DNA of 20,086 bases from JBBAFB01 sp041655595 (GCA_041655595.1 JBBAFB010000022.1:1-20086); one strand, 5' to 3'; shown: positions 1-8,220, counted from the stretch's first letter. Notes: a model not told the origin generated them from the sequence alone. A program made the numbers and translations.

Positions 1-653
1 TAAAAAGCATAAAGTATGTTTACGTGCCAAATTATTACTTGATACGGCTTCATCCCAAAGATTATCAAGGTTTTGTTCCTTACCAAAATGCTTTACTGGG
101 GGAGCTAAGGGAGTACCTGACAAAAAAGGTTATGGAAAGGCAACTCCATTTAATGGGACAGTTGGAAATACATTTGGATCATGATATCCAAATTCCTCTT
201 AGGCAGGTAAAGGTATTTGGTAAATTGCAAGAAACCAAGGATTTTGTTGGTCGCTACCGACAAGACTTAGCTCACCCTGACAAAGACTGGAATGAGGGTA
301 ATACCTTAGTCTATGAGGGAGAAATTGAAAAAGTAAATAGCTGCAAATTTAATCAGCAGTGGAGCTTAAGTGTGAAGGAAGGCGTAGATACAGGGGAGAG
401 TTATACTTTAAGGGAAGGCAGAAATTTGATTGGGCGCCAGCCTGAAGCGGAGGTAAACCTGACAGATCCGAGTGTATCTAGATACCACGCCCAGTTAGAG
501 GTAGCTGCCACGCAAATTTTACTAACGGATTTGGGTAGTACCAACGGAACATGCTATGAGGGGGAAACCATTACCACGGCGCTACTTTTCCCGGGTAGCG
601 AATTTGGAGTAGGCAACACAGTATTAGTTCTAGGGAAGCAAGAAAATGACTAG
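1..653 (+). CDS. FhaA-like DUF3662 + FHA domain protein (5' end outside window)
   Basis: A phosphothreonine-reading signalling protein. The reading frame is open leftwards through base 3, and the residues before the first possible start (GTG at 24) read VYVPNYYLIRL. That is the interior of the DUF3662 domain found in mycobacterial FhaA, so the true N-terminus is probably upstream and the GTG is internal. The C-terminal FHA domain (about nt 400-645) shows the family landmarks: a Gly-Arg pair (IGRQ), SRYHA and LGSTNGT. By family, FHA domains bind phosphothreonine, and FhaA-type proteins are targets of PASTA kinases and act in cell-wall synthesis. Its stop overlaps the next gene by 8 nt, so it is the first visible gene of the wall/signalling operon. 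The family call is firm; the partners are inferred from the neighbours. Confidence 0.85.
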   Translation, partial: KSIKYVYVPNYYLIRLHPKDYQGFVPYQNALLGELREYLTKKVMERQLHLMGQLEIHLDHDIQIPLRQVKVFGKLQETKDFVGRYRQDLAHPDKDWNEGNTLVYEGEIEKVNSCKFNQQWSLSVKEGVDTGESYTLREGRNLIGRQPEAEVNLTDPSVSRYHAQLEVAATQILLTDLGSTNGTCYEGETITTALLFPGSEFGVGNTVLVLGKQEND

Positions 654-1182
654 ATTGACAGTGATTGTCTTTTTGCGTTTTTCACCTTTACTGCTGTTAG
701 TGTTTTTTACTATCAGTCTAATCAGGTTTATGTCTGCAGACAAGCCATTTTTAAAAGACAAATTGTTCAGCACCGAGCCGGTGATGGCGACCAATTTATT
801 TTCCGGAGAAGAAAATTGTTACAGTCTGGTAGTTAAGAAAGAAAATTTATCAAATCCGGGTGAAATAGCAGGATTTAAGAAGCCTATAGGCGAAAAATTA
901 CTAATTGGCAGAGAAAGGGGTAATGATTTTGTTATTGACAGCCCCTATGCTTCAGGATATCATGCCCAAATTGAGCAATGTGGGAAGGACCTCTATATAG
1001 AGGATTTGGAAAGTACAAATGGTACTTACGTTAATGGCAAAAGGATCCCTAAGAAAAGGTTGTTAAAACCGGGTGACAGTATTCTAATTGGAGGGGAAAC
1101 TTTAGAAGTGGAAGGGGGAGGGGCAGATGCAAACAGCAGTTCTATCCCACAAAGGGCTGGTAAGAGAGCAAAACGAGGATAG
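646..1182 (+). CDS. Membrane-anchored FHA domain protein (FhaB/FipA-like)
   Basis: 178 residues with one N-terminal hydrophobic segment (about residues 7-29), a linker, and one FHA domain (about 70-158). FHA landmarks are Gly88-Arg89, S103-G-Y-H106 and S123-T-N-G126. The Arg that usually follows the Ser in the S-R-x-H motif is Gly here, while the Ser and His are kept. The arrangement of one membrane anchor and one FHA domain, directly after an FhaA-like gene and before a PP2C gene, matches FhaB of Actinobacteria, which binds phosphorylated partners at the division site. The start ATG overlaps the preceding gene by 8 nt. The last 18 codons overlap the phosphatase gene by 56 nt in another frame and give a basic tail (ends AGKRAKRG). 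That tail may be a recent extension after loss of a stop. Confidence 0.85.
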   Translation: MTRLTVIVFLRFSPLLLLVFFTISLIRFMSADKPFLKDKLFSTEPVMATNLFSGEENCYSLVVKKENLSNPGEIAGFKKPIGEKLLIGRERGNDFVIDSPYASGYHAQIEQCGKDLYIEDLESTNGTYVNGKRIPKKRLLKPGDSILIGGETLEVEGGGADANSSSIPQRAGKRAKRG

Positions 1183-1840
1183 TTATCTTTTGTTGCCCGA
1201 AGCAAGTTTTTTTGCGGTTGCTGATGGTATGGGCGGACATCGGGCGGGGGCTTTCGCTAGTGATTTAGCCTTAAATACTATGAGGGAGATCTTTTCAAAG
1301 GGTAATAACAGTGAGGATCATGTGCATTTCTTGTTACAAGGGGTAGAAAAAGCTAATGAAAAAATTTTCAGCACAAGCCTCCTGGAACAAGACAAAGCTG
1401 GTATGGGGACAACACTCACTTCCCTATGGTTACAGGGGGGGTTTGCATTTTTGGCTCATGTTGGTGACAGCAGGGCGTATTTATTGAGAAATGATAAATT
1501 AATGATTTTAACTGAAGACCACTCCCTAGTGGGAGAGTTGGTCCGAAATGGGAGCTTGACCATTAGCGAGGCGGAGACCCATCCACAGAAGCACATGCTC
1601 ACAAGGGCATTGGGTGTTGGTTTTAAGGTAAAAATTGATATTAAAAAAATTAACTGCAACAGCAAAGATTTATTTCTTTTGTGCACAGATGGGTTGACCA
1701 ATCTTGTAGCTGACCAAGAAATAAAAGAAGTGTTGGGTGCTTGTTTAACCATTCAAGATTCGCTAAAAAAACTATTAGAGCTAGCTTTACAGCGGGGGGG
1801 ACAAGATAATATAACTATGCTGGCCATTTTAATGGAATAG
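1127..1840 (+). CDS. prpC: PP2C-family Ser/Thr protein phosphatase (PrpC/Stp/PstP type)
   Basis: A metal-dependent phosphatase that removes phosphate from Ser/Thr of proteins modified by the PASTA kinase encoded three genes downstream. At 237 residues it is a bare catalytic domain, close to the length of Bacillus PrpC and without the transmembrane tail of mycobacterial PstP. PP2C motifs appear in order: NEDS with Asp18, VADGMGG with Asp33-Gly34 (metal ligands), GMGTTLT, HVGDSRAY, TEDHS, TRALG, CTDGL with Asp188 and GGQDN with Asp227. The ATG is preceded by a purine-rich GGGGGAGGGG site and matches the family's usual N-terminus, although it lies inside the end of the upstream FHA gene. That overlap suggests translational coupling. 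Cytosolic. Confidence in the family is very high. Confidence 0.96.
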   Translation: MQTAVLSHKGLVREQNEDSYLLLPEASFFAVADGMGGHRAGAFASDLALNTMREIFSKGNNSEDHVHFLLQGVEKANEKIFSTSLLEQDKAGMGTTLTSLWLQGGFAFLAHVGDSRAYLLRNDKLMILTEDHSLVGELVRNGSLTISEAETHPQKHMLTRALGVGFKVKIDIKKINCNSKDLFLLCTDGLTNLVADQEIKEVLGACLTIQDSLKKLLELALQRGGQDNITMLAILME

Positions 1841-1848
1841 GTGGTAAT

Positions 1849-3129
1849 ATGTATCAAATTAGGAGGCAGGAGGCCTTTTTACTCCTACCTGCTATTTTAA
1901 CTTTACTAGCAGGTGCTTCCCTTTACTATTTATTATTTCCGGTTCAAGAAAACAGGCTGCTATTTGTTGTAGCTATTCTGATTGGTTGCGGCTTTTATAG
2001 CGTAAGTCTCTTGATGGGAAGGTATGCTAAGAAAGCGGAACAGCTAATCTTTCCCATTATGGCGATGTTGACTTCCGTTGGCATTATAATTTTGTATCAT
2101 ATTGATCCAGGCTTGGCGGTGAAACAGTGCATTTGGACCCTGATTGGTTTGGGTTGTATGGCATTAGTTATTGTTTTTTTTAAGCATTACTATTGGTTAT
2201 CCGAGGTAAAATACATAACCATTTTGGTGGCCTTGTTTTTTTTGTTTTTAACAATTCTGATGGGAGATGAGGCCGGTGGAGCCAGAAATTGGCTCAGTTT
2301 GGGTTCTTTTCGGTTTCAGCCTGTAGAAATAGTAAAACTATTGGTTATTTTGTTTGCAGCTGCCTATTTGAATGAGCATAAGAGGGAGTTGGCAGAAAGA
2401 CCGGGTAGTAATTTTTTATTGTCGGAGTGGCATAGTGTAGGCCCCATCCTGATGATAACCGGGTTGTTAATGGTTTTATTGGTTGTGCAAAAAGATTTGG
2501 GTGCCGCTTTGATTATTTTTGCATTACTGCTGGCTTTATTTTACATAGCTACCGGCAGGCTGTGGGCCGTGTTTGTCGGTTTCGCGGGTTTTTTGCTAGC
2601 TTCTACCATTACCTATTTTTTATTTGCTCACCTGCGTGCAAGAATAGCAATTTGGATTGATCCTTGGCCTTTGATAGATGGAGCCGGTTACCAGCCTATA
2701 CAATCCTACTTTGCCTTGGCCGAAGGCGGTCTGGTTGGGATGGGTTTAGGGATGAGCTTTCCCGGTTATATACCGGCGGTAGCTACTGATTTTATTTTTT
2801 CAATTGCAGGGGCAGAACTGGGTTTTATAGGTGCTATTTTATTAGTTTTTTTATATTTTACAATCAGCAGAAAAGGTTTTAAAATTGCAAAAAGTGCCCC
2901 TGAAGATTTCGGTTTTTTGCTGGTATGTGGACTAACATTGTTGTTTTCTATTCAAACCTTGGTAATAGTGGGGGGTATTCTGAAGCTATTACCTTTGACC
3001 GGAGTTACCTTGCCCTTTATGAGTTATGGTGGCAGCTCTTTAGTTATTAATTATATCATGTTAGGCCTATTGATAAAATTAAGCTCCCTTTTCCGATTAA
3101 AAGAAGGGAGCATGGCCAATGAATTCTAA
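1849..3129 (+). CDS. SEDS peptidoglycan glycosyltransferase (RodA/FtsW/SpoVE family)
   Basis: An integral membrane lipid II polymerase of the SEDS family, 426 residues, with about ten to twelve hydrophobic segments. Signature stretches are visible: GGARNWLSLG followed by FQPVEIVKLL, the QKDLG motif, the GYQPIQSYFALAEGG loop, then TDFIFS-AGAELGFIG and the terminal LPFMSYGGSS. The start is the ATG at 1849, 8 nt after the phosphatase stop, with a modest AGGTGG site. Position between pstP-like and pbpA-like genes, as in the actinobacterial cluster, favours a RodA/FtsW that works with the penicillin-binding protein encoded next. Sequence alone does not separate RodA from FtsW or the sporulation paralogue SpoVE, so no symbol is given. 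The stop overlaps the next start by 11 nt. Confidence 0.93.
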   Translation: MYQIRRQEAFLLLPAILTLLAGASLYYLLFPVQENRLLFVVAILIGCGFYSVSLLMGRYAKKAEQLIFPIMAMLTSVGIIILYHIDPGLAVKQCIWTLIGLGCMALVIVFFKHYYWLSEVKYITILVALFFLFLTILMGDEAGGARNWLSLGSFRFQPVEIVKLLVILFAAAYLNEHKRELAERPGSNFLLSEWHSVGPILMITGLLMVLLVVQKDLGAALIIFALLLALFYIATGRLWAVFVGFAGFLLASTITYFLFAHLRARIAIWIDPWPLIDGAGYQPIQSYFALAEGGLVGMGLGMSFPGYIPAVATDFIFSIAGAELGFIGAILLVFLYFTISRKGFKIAKSAPEDFGFLLVCGLTLLFSIQTLVIVGGILKLLPLTGVTLPFMSYGGSSLVINYIMLGLLIKLSSLFRLKEGSMANEF

Positions 3130-4498
3130 TCTTAAAAAGGTACAAACCGTTATCTTTATCTGTTTTTTGGCCATTATTTTAGCGCTGGGATATTGGCAAA
3201 TACTAAAAGGTTCCAGCCTGAGGCTTCACCCTCGCAATCGTTATGAAGCTGCTATACAGGATTCTATAGTTAGAGGTGGTATTTATGATAGAAACAAGCT
3301 GCCTTTGGCCATCAACGATGACGGCGGTAATAGATTATATCCAATCGGTGCCCCCGCTAGCAATTTAATCGGTTACCACTCTAAGACTTTGGGGGGTGCA
3401 GGTGTTGAACTGTGGTTTAACCAGCTTCTTTCCGGTCAAGGGGGCTTTTTGGGTTTAAGTAATAGCTGGCAAAGACTCGCCGGCACATCGGGCAAAGGCT
3501 ATAATTTACAGCTGACAATTGATGCCGAACTGCAGAAATTAGGCTATAATTTACTAGGAGGCAGAAAAGGGGCAGTCGTGGCAATTGACCCTTCCAATGG
3601 TGAGTTGCTGTCGGTGATCAGTTCCCCAGGTTATGAAATGGAGGATTTGGAGGCTAATTGGAGTAATTATACCGGTGACACTAATAAGCCGTTATTCAAC
3701 AGGGCCCTTTCCGGTGCGTATCCGCCGGGTTCGACTTTCAAATTAGTGGTTGGTGCTGCCGCGTTGGACCTTAATTTAAACTATCAGCAAAAGGAATTTT
3801 ACTGTCCGGGTTATGTTGAAGTAGATGGCAGGTATTTAAGCTGTTCTAAGGAGCATGGTAAAATAGACTTAATAGAAGGACTTGCTTTGTCCTGCAATGT
3901 TGTGTTTGCAGAGTTGGGTTTGGCCCTTGGAGGAGAGTTATTAAGGGAAATGGCTCAGTCCTTTGGTCACTTTGATTCACCCGGGGAGGGTTTTCCTGCT
4001 AAATATTTTAGTCTTGGCACCCCGCCTTTTTCAAAAAATGCCCTGGCAGAAACAGCAATTGGCCAGGGACAGGTCTTGGCCAGTCCGTTACAAATGGCTT
4101 TGGTAGCCGCTACGATTGGCAATAACGGGGTCTGGGTGGAACCCATTTTGTTAAAAGCCGCTGGTTCTATCCGGGAGGAATTTGAACCTCTGGCCAAAGT
4201 GCCCATTAAAAGGCAAATTATGAGGACGGACACTGCTCAAATTCTCAAGGAGGGAATGTTGGCAGCTGTTGAATGGGGAACCGGTTGGCCGGTGAAGTTG
4301 TCTGGTGTGAAGGTGGCTGGAAAAACTGGCAGCGCGGAGAACCCCCACGGGAGGGCTCATGCCTGGTTTGTAGCTTTTGCACCGGTTGATAAGCCTCAAA
4401 TTGCTATTGCTGTAATTGTAGAGAATGCCGGAACAGGCGGCGGTCAGGCAGCACCCATTGCCAGGGAAATGATTAAATTTCATTTAGGTTTAAGATGA
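3119..4498 (+). CDS. pbpA: Class B penicillin-binding protein, PbpA-type transpeptidase
   Basis: A D,D-transpeptidase that crosslinks peptidoglycan outside the membrane. 459 residues: a short cytoplasmic start, one membrane anchor (about 9-27), a short dimerisation region with RGGIYDRN typical of the family, and a transpeptidase domain from about residue 150. The three penicillin-binding motifs are intact: S205-T-F-K208 (nucleophile Ser205), S258-C-N260 and K402-T-G404-S. The small N-terminal part and the length near that of mycobacterial PbpA distinguish it from large PBP2/PBP3 proteins. The ATG at 3119 has an AAGGGAG site about 8 nt upstream and overlaps the SEDS gene by 11 nt, suggesting matched production of the polymerase/transpeptidase pair. 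It is followed by a 57-nt gap before the kinase. No PASTA repeats are present. Confidence 0.93.
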   Translation: MNSNLKKVQTVIFICFLAIILALGYWQILKGSSLRLHPRNRYEAAIQDSIVRGGIYDRNKLPLAINDDGGNRLYPIGAPASNLIGYHSKTLGGAGVELWFNQLLSGQGGFLGLSNSWQRLAGTSGKGYNLQLTIDAELQKLGYNLLGGRKGAVVAIDPSNGELLSVISSPGYEMEDLEANWSNYTGDTNKPLFNRALSGAYPPGSTFKLVVGAAALDLNLNYQQKEFYCPGYVEVDGRYLSCSKEHGKIDLIEGLALSCNVVFAELGLALGGELLREMAQSFGHFDSPGEGFPAKYFSLGTPPFSKNALAETAIGQGQVLASPLQMALVAATIGNNGVWVEPILLKAAGSIREEFEPLAKVPIKRQIMRTDTAQILKEGMLAAVEWGTGWPVKLSGVKVAGKTGSAENPHGRAHAWFVAFAPVDKPQIAIAVIVENAGTGGGQAAPIAREMIKFHLGLR

Positions 4499-4555
4499 TA
4501 CTTGGAAACTGTTTTTCATAAAATGTAAAGCCGACAGAGATATTTGGGAGATGGG

Positions 4556-6412
4556 GTGGAAAATCTGGTTGGGCAAATTATTGATAACAGATACGAAATT
4601 ATAGAAAAACTGGGTGGAGGCGGCATGGCCCTTGTATATAAAGGGTTTGATTTGCTTTTATCACGAACTGTTACCATAAAGATTCTAAGGGAACAGTTGG
4701 CAAGTGATGGGGATGTTGTCAGGAGATTTCAAAAAGAGGCTCAAGCAGTGGCCAAGCTCTCCCATCCGAATATTGTCAGTATTTATGATGTTGGTCAGGA
4801 AAATGGGCTGTATTATTTAATCATGGAATATATTGATGGCAAAAATTTGAAGGAAGTTATCTTGGAAAAAGGCAAACTGGAAATTGGAGAAGCAATTAAT
4901 TTTGCCATGCAAATTTGCGATGCCCTTCAACATGCCCATGACAACAATGTTATTCATAGGGATATAAAACCGCAGAATATTTTAATAACCAATAAAGGAA
5001 GGCTGAAGGTTACCGATTTCGGTATAGCCCAGGCAGTGACTAATGCCACCTTGACATATTCAGGTAGCGGCATTATAGGCACGGTTCAATATATATCCCC
5101 GGAACAGGCAAGAGGGGAAATTTCTTCTATTCACACAGATCTTTATTCTGCGGGGATAGTCTTATATGAGATGTTAACCGGCAGATTACCTTTTGAAGGG
5201 GATACAGCAATTGGAATCGCCATGAAGCATATTCAGGAAGATTATCCGCCGGTTTCAAATTATATTTTAGATTTTCCCCCCGAATTGGAACAAATCATTG
5301 AAAGATGTCTTAGAAAGGACCCTGAAAAACGTTTTTCCAGTGCCTTTGAATTAAAATACGCTTTAGGGGAGGTAAATATAGAATTGAGCGGGAAGCTTAG
5401 TGATACCCAGGTTCTACCACGAGTTAGCAAGAAAAGAACAGCAAAAAGAAAGGATTCCCCCAAAAAGCCCGTGGGTAAACTAAAACCAGCCGGAATAATT
5501 TTGTTGGTTTTAGCCATAATTGGTTTGCCCTTGTTGGTATATTCGGGGATCCAAAAATACTTAACCGTAAGCGAGGTTGTTGTGCCTTCTGTTACCGGGT
5601 TGCCTTTAGCTGAAGCGGAGCTTAGCTTGTTTAAGGTTGGTTTACAATGGGAGGAAGGCAAAAGAAGGCATGATACAGAAATACCTGCAAACCACGTTCT
5701 GTTTCAAAACCCTAAAGCAGATGAAAAGGTTAAGAAAACCAGGGTTGTTACTTTGGACATAAGCCTAGGACAGGAAGTATCAAAGGTTCCGGATCTGATA
5801 GGTAAGGAGGAGCGGCAGGCTAGGGTTGAGTTGGCAAATTCAGGCTTTACCGCCGTAGAACAAGCAGTTAAAAAGCACGATCCGAAGATGCCGGAGGGTC
5901 ACATTATAGATCAACATCCAAAGCCAAACAATGATGCTGTTTTAGGCACGGAAGTTCAATTGATTGTTAGTTTGGGACCAGAGCCCAGCTATATAACGAT
6001 GCCGGATCTGTTGGGTAAGAATCTTCAGGAGGTTAAGAAGATTTTTTCGGAAAATAACCTAACTTCCGGAGATGTATCTCATGAGGTCAGTTATGAATAT
6101 TTTTCGGGACAGGTAATTAAACAAGGGATTCCGGTCGGCGAGAAAGTGTTGCAAAAAACTCCTGTAGACATAGTTTTAAGCCTAGGTCCCGGCCCCACGC
6201 CTAAATCAGCAACGGTGCAATTAAAGGTTCAAGCCGGAAAAGATCAAAGGCTGATTAGAGTGGTGATCAGCGATAGTACAGGTGAGCATGAAGAATACAG
6301 TGGCATGCATGACGCCAATGATTTCATTAGCATTGAGGTGCCTTATTTTGGCCAGGGACAGGCAAAAATATATGATGATGATGTTTTAATTGATGAAACA
6401 TCACTGCTTTAA
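4556..6412 (+). CDS. prkC: PASTA-domain Ser/Thr protein kinase (PrkC/StkP/PknB type)
   Basis: A membrane sensor kinase that phosphorylates proteins on Ser/Thr in response to muropeptides or lipid II. Numbered from the GTG at 4556 (618 residues): glycine loop GGGGMA at 20-25, ATP-binding Lys42, catalytic H134-R-D136 with K138 and N141, D154-F-G156, and GTVQYISPEQ in the activation segment. A basic linker leads to one membrane helix (about 312-333), then three extracellular PASTA repeats (about 341-406, 408-474, 478-544) and a C-terminal region of about 70 residues that is not PASTA-like. The GTG at 4556 is preferred because GGGAG lies 5 nt before it. A TTG at 4544 would add four residues and has no good site. 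It is the kinase partner of the PP2C and FHA genes and is followed by rsgA, as in Bacillus. Confidence 0.95.
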   Translation: MENLVGQIIDNRYEIIEKLGGGGMALVYKGFDLLLSRTVTIKILREQLASDGDVVRRFQKEAQAVAKLSHPNIVSIYDVGQENGLYYLIMEYIDGKNLKEVILEKGKLEIGEAINFAMQICDALQHAHDNNVIHRDIKPQNILITNKGRLKVTDFGIAQAVTNATLTYSGSGIIGTVQYISPEQARGEISSIHTDLYSAGIVLYEMLTGRLPFEGDTAIGIAMKHIQEDYPPVSNYILDFPPELEQIIERCLRKDPEKRFSSAFELKYALGEVNIELSGKLSDTQVLPRVSKKRTAKRKDSPKKPVGKLKPAGIILLVLAIIGLPLLVYSGIQKYLTVSEVVVPSVTGLPLAEAELSLFKVGLQWEEGKRRHDTEIPANHVLFQNPKADEKVKKTRVVTLDISLGQEVSKVPDLIGKEERQARVELANSGFTAVEQAVKKHDPKMPEGHIIDQHPKPNNDAVLGTEVQLIVSLGPEPSYITMPDLLGKNLQEVKKIFSENNLTSGDVSHEVSYEYFSGQVIKQGIPVGEKVLQKTPVDIVLSLGPGPTPKSATVQLKVQAGKDQRLIRVVISDSTGEHEEYSGMHDANDFISIEVPYFGQGQAKIYDDDVLIDETSLL

Positions 6413-6421
6413 GGGGGAAAT

Positions 6422-7297
6422 ATGTTAGAAGGTACTATCGTTAAAGGTTACAGTGGGTTCTATTATGTTCAGACAAAAGATTTTCTGTGGGAATGTTCCC
6501 TACGAGGTAAATATAGGGTAAAAGATCAAGATTTTTTAGTAGGAGATCGGGTTTTAATTACGCCGATAGCAGAGGATAAGGCTGTTATAGAACAAGTATT
6601 GGAAAGAAAAAACCAGCTAACCAGACCGGCCGTTGCCAATGTAGAACAAGTGATAATTGTTATGTCCTTCGCCAGTCCCAAACCGGATTTAAATCTTCTG
6701 GATCGTTTATTGGTTTTGAGTGGGCACCACGGCCTAACAGGTATTATTTGTTTTAATAAATTGGATCTTATAGCGGTTGAGGTTGGCTTAAAACTAATAA
6801 AAATATATCAAAATATAGGTTATTCCGTGTTGGGGGTTAGCGCAAAAACCCGGCAAGGCGTAGGAGATTTGGAAAAGGTGTTTAAAAATAAACTTTCCGT
6901 CTTGGCCGGCCCCTCAGGTGTGGGAAAGTCAAGTTTATTACAAGCTATTCAGCCGGAGTTTGTGCTAAAAACGGGAAGGGTCAGTGAAAAAACCCAAAGG
7001 GGCAGACATACTACCCGCCACGTGGAGCTGCTAAAGTTAAATAATGGTGGCTATGTGGCAGATACTCCCGGTTTCAGCAGGGTGGATCTGCCACAACTGG
7101 CTAGGGAAGACTTGGCCTTTTATTTTCCTGAGATAGCCAACTTCGGGGCCAGCTGTCGGTTTACCAATTGCTTACATAGAGGTGAGCCGGGTTGTGCGGT
7201 AGAGGATGCTTTTAGACAGGGTTTGATTAACGAAGAAAGAATCAAAAATTATCAAAGTTTTTTAACGGAAGTTATTCAAAATGAACGGAGGTATTAG
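6422..7297 (+). CDS. rsgA: Ribosome small subunit-dependent GTPase A
   Basis: A circularly permuted GTPase that checks late maturation of the 30S subunit. 291 residues: an N-terminal OB-fold (about 1-70), then GTPase motifs in permuted order, NKLD at 112-115 (G4), SAK (G5), GPSGVGKSS near 163-171 (G1/P-loop), RGRHTTRH (switch region) and DTPGF (G3). The C-terminal zinc site is complete: C245, C250, H252 and C258. The ATG is preceded by AAGGGGGAAAT and lies 9 nt after the kinase stop. In Bacillus the equivalent gene (yloQ) also follows prkC, and its product is known there as a kinase substrate. Here co-transcription with the kinase is inferred from spacing. The identification is secure. Confidence 0.97.
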   Translation: MLEGTIVKGYSGFYYVQTKDFLWECSLRGKYRVKDQDFLVGDRVLITPIAEDKAVIEQVLERKNQLTRPAVANVEQVIIVMSFASPKPDLNLLDRLLVLSGHHGLTGIICFNKLDLIAVEVGLKLIKIYQNIGYSVLGVSAKTRQGVGDLEKVFKNKLSVLAGPSGVGKSSLLQAIQPEFVLKTGRVSEKTQRGRHTTRHVELLKLNNGGYVADTPGFSRVDLPQLAREDLAFYFPEIANFGASCRFTNCLHRGEPGCAVEDAFRQGLINEERIKNYQSFLTEVIQNERRY

Positions 7298-7298
7298 G

Positions 7299-7952
7299 AT
7301 GATAAGTTTTGCTCCGTCACTATTAAGCGCTGATTTTAGCCGGCTGGGGTCGGAAATTAAGCAAGTTGAGGTCCCGGGGGTCGAATTTTTACATCTCGAT
7401 ATAATGGATGGTAATTTTGTGCCTAATATTACCTTTGGTCCCGACGTGGTAAAAAGCTTGAGGCCGCTGACTAAAATAAAGTTTGATGCCCATTTGATGA
7501 TTAATAAGCCGGAGAATTTTATCACTGCCTTTGCAGAGGCCGGAGTTGATTATATAACAGTTCATGCAGAAGGCAATCACCATTTGCATAGGCTCTTAAC
7601 TGATATTCGTGAACATGGGGTTAAAGCCGCTGTTGCTCTTAACCCTTCTACACCGTTATCAGCAATTGACTGGGTTTTGCCTGAATTGGATATGGTTTTA
7701 TTGATGAGTGTAAACCCCGGCTTCGGAGGACAAAAGTTTATTCCGGGGATCTTAACTAAAATTAAACAGCTCAAGCAAATGATAGACAGTCGCGGCCTAG
7801 CCATACCTATCCAAGTGGATGGGGGCATCAATACAGAAACTGCCCCTTTGGCCGTGAAGGCCGGGGCTCAAATTCTAGTGGCTGGTTCAGCTATTTTTGG
7901 GCAAGGGGATATAAAACAGGCAGTGAATGAATTAAGGCAGAGTATCAGCTGA
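7299..7952 (+). CDS. rpe: Ribulose-phosphate 3-epimerase
   Basis: Interconverts ribulose 5-phosphate and xylulose 5-phosphate in the pentose phosphate pathway; a cytosolic TIM barrel. 217 residues. Motifs: APSLLSADF at the N-terminus, HLDIMDGNFVPN with the metal-binding His and Asp, DAHLMI, TVHAE, MSVNPGFGGQ, QVDGGIN with the second catalytic Asp, and VAGSAIF in the phosphate-binding end. The ATG at 7299 is chosen over an in-frame ATG at 7281 because GGAGG sits about 8 nt before 7299 and the shorter protein matches the family. It starts 1 nt after the rsgA stop, so the two are translationally coupled, and the rsgA-rpe order is the usual Firmicute one. No clear intrinsic terminator follows within 55 nt. 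Confidence 0.97.
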   Translation: MISFAPSLLSADFSRLGSEIKQVEVPGVEFLHLDIMDGNFVPNITFGPDVVKSLRPLTKIKFDAHLMINKPENFITAFAEAGVDYITVHAEGNHHLHRLLTDIREHGVKAAVALNPSTPLSAIDWVLPELDMVLLMSVNPGFGGQKFIPGILTKIKQLKQMIDSRGLAIPIQVDGGINTETAPLAVKAGAQILVAGSAIFGQGDIKQAVNELRQSIS

Positions 7953-8007
7953 TTCGGCTGAAACTTATCAGGATTATTTTATTTTATTTTGCCAGGGTTT
8001 TTTGATC

Positions 8008-8037
8008 TTGACAAATACCGGGCAGTTGTGGTAAATT
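8008..8037 (+). promoter_or_regulatory. Sigma-A-type promoter for the ribU riboswitch transcript
   Basis: TTGACA at 8008-8013, an 18-nt spacer, and TAAATT at 8032-8037 preceded by TGG, an extended -10. Predicted start of transcription is near 8044, about 15 nt before the riboswitch aptamer begins. Perfect -35; the -10 is imperfect. Confidence 0.75.
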
Positions 8038-8058
8038 ATTATACAAATAAATCAATAT

Positions 8059-8174
8059 GGTTCCTTCGGGGAGAGGTGAAATTCCTTACCGGCGGTAAAG
8101 CCCGCGAGCCGCAATGCGGTTGAACTGGTAGTTTTCCAGTGCCGACAGTTAAAGTCTGGATGGGAGAAGGTAAG
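8059..8174 (+). promoter_or_regulatory. FMN riboswitch (RFN element)
   Basis: The conserved core of the RFN element is directly readable: CTTCGGGGAGAGGTGAAATTCC, then ACCGGCGGTAAAGCCCGCGAGCC, a short variable hairpin, CCAGTGCCGACAGTTAAAGTC and TGGATGGGAGAAGG. CCTTC at the 5' end and GAAGG at the 3' end close the P1 helix. FMN binding to this fold shuts down riboflavin synthesis or uptake genes. Here the downstream gene is a RibU-type transporter and an intrinsic terminator lies in between, so the expected mode is transcription termination when FMN is plentiful. An extra hairpin (GCAACAA at 8174-8180 with TTGTTGC at 8193-8199) lies between aptamer and terminator and may belong to the switching region. 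Family membership is near certain; the mechanism is inferred. Confidence 0.96.
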
Positions 8175-8220
8175 CAACAAAATGATTAATTATTGTTGCC
8201 TTAATTTTATGTGCTCCTTA

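Noticed and set aside
4151..4483. Antisense frame of 110 codons inside pbpA
   Set aside because: Shadow of the pbpA coding frame, no ribosome binding site or recognisable domain.
5260..5661. Antisense frame of 133 codons inside the kinase gene
   Set aside because: It lies opposite a well-supported kinase and PASTA coding region and shows no protein family features.
7953..8007. Terminator after rpe
   Set aside because: A 5-bp TCAGC/GCTGA stem overlaps the stop codon, but the T-rich stretch is too far downstream to support an intrinsic terminator.
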